Shown here: piece after piece, positions 44,904-57,607 of the stretch
How positions within the stretch are numbered: position 1 is the stretch's first letter
How the letters are laid out: each line of letters opens with the position of its first letter
DNA from: Artemisia argyi
Lineage: Eukaryota > Streptophyta > Magnoliopsida > Asterales > Asteraceae
DNA length: 64,000 bases
Direction: 5' to 3'
Assembly (NCBI GenBank): GCA_030686995.1
Contig: CM060697.1
Coordinates: forward strand, 101,774,772 to 101,838,771
The notes under the pieces: model-generated
Databases searched by the model: none
What the model was told of the DNA's origin: nothing
The model's input: the letters and a program-made list of their open reading frames with translations, nothing else
Made by a program: the position numbers and the translations under genes

Positions 44904-47900
44904 ATGGAACCACCACCTGCGACCGTAGAACCACCACCTGCCACCGTAGAACCGCCACCGGCCGCCGTAGAACAACAACCTAAGGCAATTAGGAAACCGA
45001 TAACTGAAATGACGGTTGAAGAAATGATAGCAAAAGCAATAGTTCCGGTTAAAAAGGAGTTTATATGTTCAGCACCTACTAGAGTTAATAGTGAGGTTAA
45101 TAACAGTTCATCGAACGACGTCGTTTCGGTTACGCCTTCGGTTGCGGTACCGGTTATTGAGAAGAAGTCGAAACGGCAGCTTAAAAGAGAAAGAAATCAG
45201 GTAGAAATTGTTGTTAGTGTTTGGTAGCTTGTTTTTTATATGCGAGTGTTTGTTTGGTTAGTTAATGTTCTGGAAAGCGTAATGTCGTTTTTTTGTAATT
45301 GTTTATGTGTTGAGTTGTATGTGAGGAAATTGCGTTAGTTTTGATAAGAGTAAGTGTAAGAGGATGTTTAGGATTGCTTAGCAGAAAAAAAGTAGATAAG
45401 CGGTTTTAAAATAAGTTGCAAGTAAATAGTGTTTGGTAAAAGAAAGGTAATAAGGGGGTGTTTGTTTAAGTTTAGATACGGGCTTATGAGATTATATGAT
45501 TTCGGATTATGTTTCATAAGCCCATAGGGGTGTCTGTCTAAGCTTATTTGATGGGCTTATGAGGTTATGAGCTAATTAAAATTTCAATAAGCTCGTATGC
45601 CCATCAAATAGGCTTATAGTTTCTGGCTTATGAGCTTATTATGATTAAAAGTGGGAAAATAAGTTTGTTTAAGCTTATCTGACGAGCTTATTGAAAATTT
45701 CATTAGCTCGTTTTTTGGGCTTATAAGTTTATGAACTTATAAACTTCATAAGCTCAAATTTACTAGCTCGGGCCAAGAAGTTTGTGCTTATGAGCGTATC
45801 AAATTGTTCAATAAGCTCGTTAAGTTAGCTTAGACAAACGCCCCTGAAAAATAAGCTGAGTATCTGCCCAAGCAAATGAACTTATGAAGTATAAGCCGAA
45901 ATCATATAAGCTCATAAGCATACTTATAAGCTTAAACAAGCACCCCCAAAGTAGATACTTGAATATTGAGGCAGCTTATTTGCATATATTTAGAGGTTTT
46001 TAGCTTCGGTTCTATATCTGAGGGTTTAAAGGTCATTCAGATTAAGTAACAAATTAGCATTATGAATACGTAGGTTCGAGCCTATCATTGAGTACTGCCT
46101 ATTCTGCTCGCAAAATAAGCAGATCAGCGGAAGCAAACAAAGCAGATAGGAAAAGAAAAAAAGTTTTGTGACAAAAGGGTGGAAGTATGCACCATTTTGG
46201 GTATTAGTCTTTTAAAATAATTTAGGATATTGTATTCTAGGCTGCACTGGTTTTGGCTTGTCAAGTGAAATCGGAGTTACACTTTATTGGAATGGTTTAG
46301 AGGGCAACTGTGTTGTAGTGAGCATAGTTGAGTAAAATCTTATTGGAATGGTTTAAGCATGCTGTTTTCAAATAATCTGGGTATTGATCTGAAAACGAAG
46401 TTTGGTTGTTTTAGGGTCTTGTAATTTCTTTTTTGCTAGTTCTATATATCCGCTTGTTATATAATAAGCAAGGTGCATATTTTGATTGGATATTGACAAA
46501 TTACACGTCTTTTATATTACAAAGCTTTTCAAGATGGTGATTTTATGTTTTTGGCTTGTTTAAACCTCTGTATGTGTGAATGTTTTGCAAGATTTGGAGT
46601 TGGATTAGGACGGTCGTTTTGCTCATAGTCAGAAATGTACATGTTTGTTGTAAAGTTTGTGCTTTACTACTCTCCGCCCTTATGCAACACCTAGAAAGAT
46701 GGTTATATATCATATATGAAGTGTTCTATTATGAGTCCATGACAAATACTTATGCAAATATCGATTGTATTGATATTGTTAATTTGCTATTGAATTTAAT
46801 CTACTTTCAGCTATTGCAGTTGATGGAAGTGATTTGGTTGGTAGTGTTGAATTGTAGAACATACCACATTGTGGTTGAAATGCTCAGTGTATTCGTTCTT
46901 TTTGCTATTTGGGGTTATAAGGTAGAGAATAGCAGCTGTTAACAATCATCTGATGTTAGATGAAATTTTACTTGCAGGAAAAGCAATCCACTCGTAATCT
47001 CTGTTCTATGGTTGCGAAGACGGGAAAAGCAGAATCATGTCCATTTAATGATAGGTGTCGTTTTAGCCATGACATAGAAGCATATAAGGCTCAGGTAAGA
47101 TATTATTACAGTTCTGTAGTCATGTTCTCTCACTTTTTTTTGTTTCAAACTGATTTGTTATGGGACCGGATATTGTAAAATGCAGAAACCTGCTGATCTA
47201 GAGGGCAACTGCCCCTTTGACAGTGATGGAGGTCCATGTCCCTATGGGTTGGCTTGTAGATATTTAGGTACACATAAGAACTCTGATGTTGCTAATGGAA
47301 CTTCGAATATCCATAAGAACTCTGAAGTCAATGGATTGAAGAAAGAAGTCCAAAAGCTTTTGTGGAAGAACAACATGAAGTTCCCTAAGGCAGATGCTAA
47401 ACTTAAAGCTCTTGGTCTAATGGTACGAATGGATAACACCATTTATATTTTTATTTGTAAAATAGCTGTTATAATTAGAAATAGTAGGCATCTAATCATG
47501 TATTCTTCATCCGGTAGATAAAAATAGTAGAACATATCTAATTTTCAAAGGAGCCTCTAGTTAAGGGATAAATAGCCATGTGGTCCGAGTCTGTGTGTGT
47601 GTGTGATATTAAACACTGCATGGAAGAAATGACAAATCATGTGAGTTTCACTTTATTTAAATGCAGGGACCAAAATCAAAGAAGACAGTGGAGGCTGATA
47701 ATAAAGACAAAAGTGAGACCGTCTCAGATTCTGCTGTCACAAATGAAAATGGTGATGGTGAAATTGTTCAGAGTGAGTGCTGTTTAGAGATTCCGGAGAA
47801 AGTAGAAGGTCCAACTGGTGTTGATGATCCTAGACCCCTTAAGAGAGGAAAATCGTCAAGCGATGCAACATGTGATTTAATTGGAGGAAAACCGTTAAGT

Positions 47901-50900
47901 GATGCAACATGTGATTCAGTTGGAGAGACTAATGGTTTGTTCTTTATCTATAGTTGTTTGTTGTGAAATTACTCGAATGAGTTAATATCTATAACCTCAT
48001 AGATTTAAACGTTTTCCTTGTATCTTGTGACAGGTGTAAGTCTCGAGGAGAAAAATCTTGATACCATTGGTGCACAATTAGAATCACTTCCAACTAATGA
48101 CCATATAGAAACCGACAAAAGCTTAAAGTTACACCCACGTGAGAAGAAGCTAATTGATTTTAGAGATAAGCTATATCTTGCACCTTTAACCACAGTTGGG
48201 AACCTTCCTTACCGAAGGGTTTGCAAAGGGTTAGGTGCAGATATAACATGTGGTGAAATGGCAATGTGCACAAATCTTTTACAGGTTTGTAATTCTTCTT
48301 TTTCAAACACACTTGCTCATAATCTAATTGCATCAAATACGTCTTGAAGGACTTGTTTGTAGGGTGATATAAAGCATTGACTTCCACACCGTCATACTTT
48401 TTCATATTGCTTTTACCACTATATCAACAGTTGTTTAGAACATATTTTTACGGGTTGTTTGACGAAGCTTATTATAGGAGCTTAACAGCTTTTTTTGTTT
48501 GAGAAAGCTATTGAGCATTTATGCTCTTTAAAGGTGTTTGGGTTAGCGTATTTTGAAGAGCTTATGTCTTCAATGTGGGTGATATAAGTCAATAAGCTTA
48601 AGCTTAACTATAAATAGTTTTTTGAGAAAGGAGCATGCGGAGCTATCCCGAGGAAAGCATGTGTAATCAAATATGAATGCTTCATACAGTATAGAGAACT
48701 TAAACATGACTTGATCTCATGAACAAACTGAGTTAGCTGACAATGATACATGGATACGTTTTCTCTGCAAAAGAAGTTAAGTGACTATCGTTTTTTAATG
48801 GAACCTCATATAATAGCAGTACAAGATTTATTGTTCATAAAGAGATCGATGACATATGAGTTCTGATTGGCCTTAGTGAAGTAGCTTTATGGATTTGGTT
48901 GAAAAGTCGAGAACCTTCATAGATATAATTGGGTTGATGACCTTTGTAAATGTAGTTGAGGAAACCTTTGTAGATATAGCTGAGCAGGTAGGAGGATGGA
49001 AGATAACTTCGGGGATAATTTGGAACTTCTAGAGACCATTCTTGTTCGTTATAAACATAGTTTTAACACATCGTGAATAAAGCCTTTCGAAAAATAAAAC
49101 AATTAGTATTCGACATTTTTCTTGACAAAATTGAAAGGCATATAGTATTTTAGCCGTGGATTTGCATGAAAAATCAGGGTTCATGCTTATTGGCACTCAC
49201 AAAATAATCATGTTTGCTCGAGGTTATATTTGATTTAGGAATTTTCAACTTTAGTTTGTTGAAGGAAAGATGTCGAACCGTAATCGTTATGTGTGTAATC
49301 TCTTCTTTTAGTTCATGAACACCAATTAGGTTCTCTAAAAGTTTCAACGATTTTCCCTGAAGTCATTTTACATTTTTACGTCTCCTAAGAAAACTCCTCG
49401 ACTAAATTTGCATAGGTGTGTGACTAAGTAAATCTACAAAAGTACCTCACTAAAGCCCATAAAAAATTTCTATGTGATATAACTACTCCTTCCGTACTGA
49501 AACAATGTTCACCTTGCCATTTATAGTTTGTCTTAAAATAAATGTTGACATCCTAACCAACTTGTGAAGTTTCACATTTTACCCTTAGTTATATCCAATT
49601 ACAAAATTGTACTATAATTATACCTGTGAAAGTTTGGATATGTTTTTCTTTTTGGAACGGGAAAGTTTGGATATGTTACAAGGGTGAATTTTGCATTTAG
49701 CTACTAAACAGTGTAACTACTAGTTTCTAAAACTATTAGACACTTATTTTGCGATGGGGAGAGTACAAATAATCCAGCGTATCTGGTAGTGGTAAGGTAC
49801 GGAGTTCCCTTAAGAACTACTAACCCTTTGAGAGTATACGTATCCTTGTCAGCAAACTCATGTTTTCCATGCTCCATGAAGCATTCATTTTTTGCGTATT
49901 CATGCTTTTATTACAAACCCATTTTCTCTTGTATCTTGGATTGAATGTTGCATTTTGTGTGGACAGGGTCAGGCAGCAGAATGGGCATTACTAAGACGTC
50001 ATGCATCTGAGGATCTGTTTGGAGTACAGATATGTGGCGCATTTCCTGATACAGTTGCTCGAGCTGCTGAACTTATTGAGCAGGAATGTAATGTGGATTT
50101 CATTGATATCAATATGGGCTGCCCAATTGATCTTGTGGTTAATAAAGGGGCTGGGTCAGCTCTCCTTTCAAAACCAATGCGGATGAAAAATGTGATCCGA
50201 GCAGTTTCTAGCACAGTGGACATTCCAGTTACTATAAAGGTATTAAGAACACAAAATTAATTGAAGCATATTATATAACATCTGTTTGGTTTGATATTTG
50301 AATAACATGGGTTTAACATATAATTTATGAGGTTTTCTTTGGTGTTTAGCTAATTATTCTGTTTGAATTCAATTTGTTTGCTGGTTTCAGGCACGAACAA
50401 GTTATTTTGAAGGTAGAGGCCGCATTGATTCTCTAATCGCAGATATTGGTCAATGGGGAGCAAATGCTGTAACTATACATGGTAGGTCTCGTCAACAGCG
50501 GTACACCAAGCAACCTGATTGGGATTTTGTATACCAGTGTACAAGAAAGGCCCCGGATTTGCAAGTTCTTGGAAATGGGGATATCTTTTCTTTTTCAGAC
50601 TGGAAAAAACATAAATCCGATTGCCCAGAACTTTCATCATGCATGATTGCTCGAGGGGCTTTAGTTAAGGTTTGTAACTAGAACAGTAACTATCTTGTTC
50701 CTTGACCACTGCTGAACTAATTATACAACTGCCGTTTTCTATGCCTACAGCCTTGGCTTTTCACCGAAATAAAGGAGCAGAGGGACTGGGACATCAGTTC
50801 TGGAGAACGGTTAAATATATTCAAAGATTATGTGCGTTTTGGACTCGAACATTGGGGTTCAGACACAAAAGGTATGCATTTTGTGCTAATTATTTTCATG

Positions 50901-52639
50901 TGTTACTTAAATAAGCGTATTGGAACGGTCCTACTTAATATGTTTCTAAAGAGCTGCTATTGTGGGACGGTTTGTGCAATAAATTCATGCATCCATTTTA
51001 CAAAACCAGGATTACTTTTTGCATTTTTACAGTTGTATTGGGTTTTTATTTCTAGCTTCTTTAGCTTTGTGCATGAGTGAATTTGGTGGCGACAATATTG
51101 ACCCCTTTATGTCCATGGTACTGGAACCGGAACCGCAACCAGAAGAACCGAGAACTGAAAATATGGAAAAGGTGGAACCGAGAACCGTCCCAAGTTCTTC
51201 GGTTCGGTTCCGGTATGGTACTCTGTTCCGGTATGGGAATTTTCGGTAATTCCCGACGAGTACCAAAGTGTATAAAAAAATTCCTTTTTTTCGTTCTCGA
51301 TAATTAATAAAGGACATGCTATAACAATACAAACACACACAAAAATGTTTCCAACAATGCAAATCGTTCCAATAATTTCATTTTCAAAATAACATAAACA
51401 AAAACACAAAATGTCAAAAATGCTTAATGCTTCGTCACTTGTTTCCCTTAATAACTTCGTACCGCTTCTTCCATCTCTTCAAAAGATCTTCAATTTCATC
51501 CACATTTATTGTAACATAGTATCTAAACAATTATGATCCCAATAAAAAGGAAAAAATATATAGAAAAAACTTACTTTCATGTTGATGATGATATTTGAAT
51601 GTGCTAGTAACTGTAAATTGATAGTTTGGTATTGTTTGGAATATATTAAAAGTTAGGGTTTTAATTTATTTTGGGTCTTTAGGTTTTAGATCTTTTTTGT
51701 TACATCTTAGTAATGGGTATCCCCCCCCCCCCCCCCCCCCCCCCTAAAAGGCTGCATGCACACAAAGTCGCAAAGAAACCTTATAAAATTTCATATCTTC
51801 AAAAGAGTCGGTTCTTTTCGGGAAAGTACCGGAAACAGACGGTTCCGACCCGTACCATCCCAAGAACCATAGTCTTGATCATTTAGGTTCTTTTGGTTCC
51901 TCGGTTTTTTTGGACACCCCTTATGTATGAATGAGGTCGATTAAGTATAAGGGATCAAACAGGAATACAGAAAAAGTTGGCCAAAAACGGTCAAATGGAT
52001 ACAACATGTTGAAACTTGAAAATAGCCCAAAGTGTATTTTAATGCATAAAACCTCCTAAAACGTTTCAACTAAGGAAGAGATTGATGATGAAATACCAAA
52101 AAATATTGTGATTGCATTTGAGGCTAATAATCTGTATGGAGGTTAAGATTATTGTCAAAGAGTTTCTGGTCAATTCTTAGACCAACTTGGTTTTTGGTCC
52201 AACTTTATGGGATAGTCTTGATCATTTAGGTTTTTTTTTTTTTATATAGTTAACGCAATTGTTGATCTGTTCTTTGATTTATGCTATTCATCTGACACAT
52301 AATCTGAGTATTTTATTCTGATGTTGTTTACATGATATTTTAATATACAGGCGTTGAGACGGTTAGATCCTTCTTACTGGAGTGGCTTAGTTACACATAC
52401 AGATATGTTCCAGTTGGTCTTTTGGAAGTCCTCCCTCAACGGCTGAACTCGCGCCCACCTGCATACTATGGTCGTGATGACCTAGAGACATTGATGGCAT
52501 CTGAGTCTGCTGTCGATTGGGTATTCCTTCTTTTCTCTAAACTTCTCTTTTCTTTGGTTACCTTTTGGTTTGTTTGCAACTGCTCTAAATTAGGGTTGTG
52601 ATTTTGACCGTTTACTTACATGGATGGGTTGGTTAAGGG

Positions 52640-52709
<70 letters not shown>

Positions 52710-52892
52710 AAGGGATCCAATAAGAAGAATAATTAAAATAAGAAGGGTAAGAAGTAATTCTAGCCACACATTTTAATGTGGGAGGGAAAATTTGAATGAA
52801 GATGCATCCATTTTTGTAGGTGCATCTAAAATGTGTGGTTGTGGTTACTTCCTATCCTTCCTATTTTTGTTATTCTTCTTATTTGATCCTAA

Positions 52893-52923
<31 letters not shown>

Positions 52924-53414
52924 ATCCTAAGATATTTAGGACGTGTCAAACAGTTATAAAGTCGCAGAGTTTATTTCTAATGCTTAAAGCCTCCAACAAT
53001 TTTATTAGAGAAAAAGAATTTTATCGAATTTACATTGCTTATATAATAAGCTCAAATTTTGGATGGAAAAGTGTCGGCTCCAACCCTACCAAACTTACCC
53101 ATGTTGACTTGGTACACGACCCTTCCAATTTGCCACCTGTGTTGTGTTAGTCCATCTCTGATAAAGGAGGGCCTTTTGCTTTTGCTCACATTAATTTCCA
53201 GAGTCAATTGTGGTACAACTTTCATTGTACAAGTTACAGGTCAATATTGGCCTATTAATTACTGGTTCTTTTTCCAGTTGTGGAGGAGAATCATAATTTT
53301 ATTTTCTTTGTGCAGATTAAAATCTCCGAGTTGTTACTTGGTAAGGTTCCTGATGGATTCAGATTTTCACCAAAGCACAAATCCAACGCTTTCGACAAAG
53401 CTGAGAATGGCTGA
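44904..53414 (+). CDS. DUS3L: tRNA-dihydrouridine(47) synthase, DUS3-like, ten exons, 703 aa
   Basis: Exons: 44904-45200, 46978-47094, 47186-47422, 47667-47934, 48034-48284, 49967-50239, 50391-50669, 50751-50871, 52351-52520, 53316-53414. All introns are GT-AG and the phases join to 2112 nt with one stop. The enzyme reduces uridine 47 of tRNA to dihydrouridine using FMN and NAD(P)H. Residues 1-30 are a PPPATVE repeat. Residues 108-130 (CSMVAK...[11 protein letters not shown]) and about 147-168 ([22 protein letters not shown]) are two CCCH zinc fingers. From about 325 the TIM-barrel core has [14 protein letters not shown], the catalytic Cys442 in [30 protein letters not shown] and ARGALVKPWLFTE. 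The length and the finger-barrel order fit eukaryotic Dus3. Introns 1, 5, 8 and 9 are long and hold MITE-like insertions. The gene appears intact. Confidence 0.93.
45454..45947. mobile_element. hAT-like MITE in DUS3L intron 1
   Basis: The terminal inverted repeat is GGGGGTGTTTGTTTAAG on the left and GGGGGTGCTTGTTTAAGC on the opposite strand on the right. The inside is full of repeats of TAAGCTCAT/ATGAGCTTA, giving strong self-complementarity. A perfect 8-bp duplication is not visible. Related unstructured pieces occur in intron 5 (48440-48610). Confidence 0.65.
49486..49763. mobile_element. Stowaway-like MITE in DUS3L intron 5 (278 bp)
   Basis: The left end CTCCTTCCGTACTGAAACAA and the right end (reverse strand) CTCTCCCCATCGCAAAATAA resemble the Stowaway terminus CTCCCTCCGTCCCAAAATAA. 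A TA dinucleotide flanks each side (49484-49485 and 49764-49765). The arms have diverged, so it is an old copy. Confidence 0.6.
51110..51880. mobile_element. Possible transposon remnant in DUS3L intron 8
   Basis: The left part has clustered GGAACCGGAACCG / CGGTTCGGTTCCGG phrases (51122-51235). The right part has ACCGGAAACAGACGGTTCC and CCCGTACCATCCCAAGAACC (51820-51870). Together they make a loose inverted repeat. A short - strand frame near 51435-51505 reads [21 protein letters not shown] with a stop. A run of 24 C lies at 51721-51744. The ends and target duplication are not definable. Confidence 0.4.
52640..52922. mobile_element. Micron-like MITE inside an (AT)n tract, DUS3L intron 9
   Basis: The core 52706-52896 has inverted arms of about 60 bp: GGATCCAATAAGAAGAATAA on the left and GGATCAAATAAGAAGAATAA on the opposite strand on the right, both continuing into GAAGG.TA.GAAGTAA and a CCACACATTTTA block. 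AT dinucleotides flank it (52640-52705 and 52897-52922). Insertion of MITEs into (TA)n is known for the rice Micron family. Confidence 0.75.
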
Positions 53415-55825
53415 TTCATCAAGTATCGAGTTTTTCACTTAAATTTTTTGTTATATGGAGTTTTATTTGGTAATCGAGGCGGTGCTTCTGCTGTATGAGA
53501 TTTTGTGGTATTGAACCTGAGAAAATTAATGGTAGTAAATCCATACAAGTTGCAATGAGAATTGCTAAAAAAGCAAGAAGTGTATCCACACGAATGCTAG
53601 TGGTATGCCTAAATAGAACTGCCATAAGAATATGCTAGCGATGTTGCCGGTGAGGACATAATCGTGAGTTTTAATTGAAAGCGATTTGAATATTTGTCGG
53701 TCTTGATTTCGAAAGTGGATTTCACAATTTTTCCATATTGTGTCTTGACAAGATCAATGGTGTTGTGGTCAGTAACAGATTTTGGAAAGTTTGATAAGTC
53801 ATTTATAAGTTAAGAACTTGATACTGAGATTATTAGAGTAATGGTAAAAGAAAAGGATTTTGCGACATTTTTATATATGGGGCAATTTTATATCTCCCCA
53901 ACTAAAACTTGAAAATTTCATATTTACTCACATTATGCTTTAATAACAATACCTTTTAACTAACTAATTCTGTTTAGATGACTAACTTACCTTGTGGTGT
54001 ATCTTGTTACATACAGTTGTTACACTTGATTAGCTAGGTATCTTAATTGTAGTCAATTTACTAAGGCTTGATGCCATGGTACTCGACAGTCATAAGGATT
54101 CAATTTCTGCATCCTTTCAACTATAGTACTCGTATTTGTGCTAGATGGATGTCACTGAGTCACATGAACCTCATTACCTCACGAGTCGTTTCTAAATTAG
54201 CGTCTTATAAACTCCTTTAAGAATGTTGAAGGATTGTTAGAAATGTGTTTTAATAGTGATGGTATGATATCGATTACTTAATGAAATAACTAGTTGTGAT
54301 AAGTTGATCCTAAAAAACACTCTTGATATCGGTGGCATACGACCCGTTCATGCTGATCATAAACCATATACTGCTGTGAGATATTGTTTTCTTTGATTTA
54401 TCAGTCTGGATATTTTCCGTAGATATGTTTAAGCCAAAACTAGTGGTCAATACGACATCATATGTGAGGAGTTATAGAATAAAAATCTAGATATGTCTTT
54501 ATTGACTTGTGCACAAACATATGGTCCCAAAAAAAAAGATTCATCACAACACTTTTATCTCAAATATCAGTATATCACTTTTCTTTTCTTTTTTTCTTCT
54601 TAAAATAAATAAATAAATAATAATCTCAAATATCACTAAAAGTGGGATAATGTGTAACAGACCAAGAATCTTGTTCTTTTCATCCAAATGTCAATACAAG
54701 CCATTATAAATGTCTTACATGCAACCACATATGTGTTGCATCCTCTTTCGACCCATCTTTATATTTGGCATTGATTCTATTCGAACCCAAGATCCTAGTA
54801 AAGAGGCACAAACCGAAAAGTCGATTTGACTAATTTGTTTGGTTGAATAGTTCTTATAAACCAGTATTTGTCTATTTGGTTAGATTCAATATTGCTTTTA
54901 ATCTGAAGATGTCCAAGTCTTTGTATGTTGTCCTCAAAAACTTGAAAGGACATTTTAGGTTTGAATCTGTTAAAGGGGCAACTCGCGTACCTTGTTAACT
55001 TTTTGGAGTTGAAACCACGACCACCGGATTAGTAAGACACATTTAAATCATAATGTAATTTATTAGACCAGGTGTCGGTTGGTTGAATATAGCCGAGGCA
55101 CAAGAAAATAGCAACGCATATCATGTAAGTTTGTAGTATAACAATGGTGCACGCCTATACAAACTTAATGTAATGGTAACGCATACTTGGTTTAAAAACA
55201 CGGCAACATTGCTTCCACGAAACAAGATACTACAAAGTCTGTGAAAGGCATATTTCCAAGAACATTCAAGTAGTATGAGACTGTAATTGTAATGAAATAC
55301 GTGAATACTTTCCCAGGTTCACACTTGAAAGAAAATGAAAGCCCCAAATTCGTCTAACAAACACATCTGAATCACGAGTTCTAACATAAAATCAAAGATC
55401 GTGTAACTTTTTTTAAGTACCCAATATTAACTTTTGAAATAAGCTTGTAAAACCTTTCTAACAAAGAAAGTGCAATGTGTTCATGAGCATGTAAAATTTT
55501 TTGTAATGCTAATGCATAACGAGTTCAAAAACCTGTAACGACGCCATGATTTCCCCAAAAACATAGTACTAAAAGACCAAGCTTACATTTCTAATATCAT
55601 TAAAGTCGCATGAAGCTGTAAACACTAAGATTATTCATAATAGATCATTCTTCTACATAAATAAAACCATATAAAGAAGTAAAAATGTTCCATAAAGATC
55701 CATACTTAAAGAAGAAATAACCCAAAATTCATCTAAAGTACACATAAAACATAAGTTTCACCATAAAACCAAGATCAAGAAACTTTTAAATCCTTACCCC
55801 GCAAAAAGATTCAATCATGTTTCAG
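53415..55825. other. Intergenic region between the convergent DUS3L and ATase genes
   Basis: It contains the 3' ends of both transcripts. No further frame or RNA gene is supported. A near-palindrome (ATGCAACCACATATGTG TTGCAT) is at 54719-54741. Confidence 0.5.
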
Positions 55826-57607
55826 TTAAACAGTCACTTTATCATCTTGTTCTTCAGCTTTCAAATCCAAACCGTCGTCCACATTTTGATCTTCCGATCC
55901 TTGTAGCCAACCACCATCAATGGCATCAATACTTGCATTCAACCCGTCGTCAACAGAATCACCAACCTTTTTCACGATGCCACTAGGTAACACTGGATAT
56001 TTCCCAGAGAAACATGCATAACAGAAGTTTGGGGAATCCTCGGCCAGCATTCTTTTCAAACTATCGATTTCTAGAAACGCAAGCGAATCACACCCAATAA
56101 ATTCCCTAATCTCCTCAACACTCATTCTATTCGATATTAACTCATTAGGACTCGGTGTATCAACTCCATAGTAACACGAAGCAATAATAGGCGGACTAGC
56201 AATCCTCATATGGACCTCTTTAGCACCCGCTTCTTTCAACAAACGAACTATTTTAGAAGAAGTAGTCCCTCTAACAATCGAATCATCAACCACCACAACA
56301 CGTTTACCTTCCAAAACCGCCCTCACTGGTGACAACTTCAACTTAACTCCAAAATCCCTTATCCTTTGAGACGGTTCAATAAACGTCCTCCCAACATAAT
56401 GCGACCTAATCAACCCTTGTTGAAAAGGCACCCCCGCTTTATTCGCATACCCAATAGCCGCCACAACACCTGAATCCGGAACCGCAATCACAACATCACA
56501 ATCAACCGGTGACTCGGTCGCCAAAATCTCCCCAAATCTCCTCCTCGACTCATACACAGATTTCCCAAACACAACCGAATTAGGCAAAGCAAAGTAAATA
56601 TGCTCGAAAATACACGACTTAGGCTCAAAATGAGGCATCAAACAAAGCGACTGAATCCCATCTTTATCAACAATCAAAACCTCACCAGGGTTCACCTCCC
56701 TCTCATATTTCGCCTCAATCAAATCCAACGCACACGTCTCGGATGCAAAAACAACAGCACCATTACTTCTCCTACCCATAACTAAAGGCCTAAAACCATA
56801 AGGATCCCTAACAGCAACCAGCTTATCCTCAGTAATAAAAACCATACTATAAGCCCCTTTCAGCTTCTCACAAGCCTCAACAATCCTCAAAAAGAAAGGC
56901 CTTTGTTTACTAATAGCAATCAAATGCAAGACAACTTCAGTATCACTACTAGTACCAAAAATAGAACCATTTTCTTCCAACTCATCTCTTAAAGTCTGAT
57001 AATTAACTAAGTTACCATTATGTGCTACACCAACTCTACCAAACCTATAACCAGCAACAAAAGGCTGAACATTTTTTAACATAGATTGACCAGCAGTAGA
57101 ATATCTAACATGACCAATAGCATTATCACCTGGTAACTGGTCCAGCTTTGACTGATTAAAAACCTCAGAAACAAGCCCAACACCAGTCACAGATTTCAAT
57201 ATCCCTTCAGGTGTAGCAGTCACTATTCCAGCACCTTCTTGACCTCTATGCTGCAAAGCATGAAGTGCTAAGTAACAAAGCCTTGATGCTTCTGGGTCAC
57301 CATAAATACCCACAACACCACACTCTTCACGAGGCTTATCATCATCATCATCAGCATCATCAAGAAATTCATCTGGGTATGAATTATTTTGGATTTTATG
57401 AAATGGGTATGAATCTTTTTTGGAAATGATTGAGTCTTTGTCATCTGGGTATGAGATGATGTCTGAAAGGGGGTGTTTGGCAAAGGTGGTTATTCGGAAT
57501 TTGTTGGGTTTTGAGAAAAATAAAGAGGTGGGTTTTGTGATGGTGGTTGAGGTGGTGGTGATGGTGGCGGAGGCGGTGGAGAAGGTGGCGGAGGCGGCGG
57601 CTGCCAT
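55826..57607 (-). CDS. Amidophosphoribosyltransferase, chloroplastic, 593 aa, intronless
   Basis: It catalyses the first committed step of de novo purine synthesis, PRPP plus glutamine to phosphoribosylamine, in the plastid. Residues 1-50 are Ser/Thr/Ala-rich with few acidic residues, like a chloroplast transit peptide. A variable acidic linker precedes EECGVVGIYG, where Cys96 should become the N-terminal glutaminase nucleophile after processing. The glutaminase part has HRGQEGAGI (120-128), VRYSTAG (168-173) and AHNGNLVNY (195-203). The phosphoribosyltransferase part has the PRPP loop VVVVDDSIVRGTTS (437-450). Cys332, Cys478, Cys529 and Cys532 match the [4Fe-4S] ligands of the Bacillus-type enzyme. 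The single exon agrees with the Arabidopsis ASE genes. The start is the only ATG that includes the transit peptide. It runs convergent to DUS3L. Confidence 0.95.
   Translation of the reverse strand: MAAAASATFSTASATITTTSTTITKPTSLFFSKPNKFRITTFAKHPLSDIISYPDDKDSIISKKDSYPFHKIQNNSYPDEFLDDADDDDDKPREECGVVGIYGDPEASRLCYLALHALQHRGQEGAGIVTATPEGILKSVTGVGLVSEVFNQSKLDQLPGDNAIGHVRYSTAGQSMLKNVQPFVAGYRFGRVGVAHNGNLVNYQTLRDELEENGSIFGTSSDTEVVLHLIAISKQRPFFLRIVEACEKLKGAYSMVFITEDKLVAVRDPYGFRPLVMGRRSNGAVVFASETCALDLIEAKYEREVNPGEVLIVDKDGIQSLCLMPHFEPKSCIFEHIYFALPNSVVFGKSVYESRRRFGEILATESPVDCDVVIAVPDSGVVAAIGYANKAGVPFQQGLIRSHYVGRTFIEPSQRIRDFGVKLKLSPVRAVLEGKRVVVVDDSIVRGTTSSKIVRLLKEAGAKEVHMRIASPPIIASCYYGVDTPSPNELISNRMSVEEIREFIGCDSLAFLEIDSLKRMLAEDSPNFCYACFSGKYPVLPSGIVKKVGDSVDDGLNASIDAIDGGWLQGSEDQNVDDGLDLKAEEQDDKVTV

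Noticed and set aside
46580..46942. 120-codon frame in DUS3L intron 1
   Set aside because: Hydrophobic AT-rich translation inside a well-defined intron; no domain.
54719..54741. Near-palindrome ATGCAACCACATATGTGTTGCAT
   Set aside because: Short, imperfect and single; could occur by chance in intergenic DNA.
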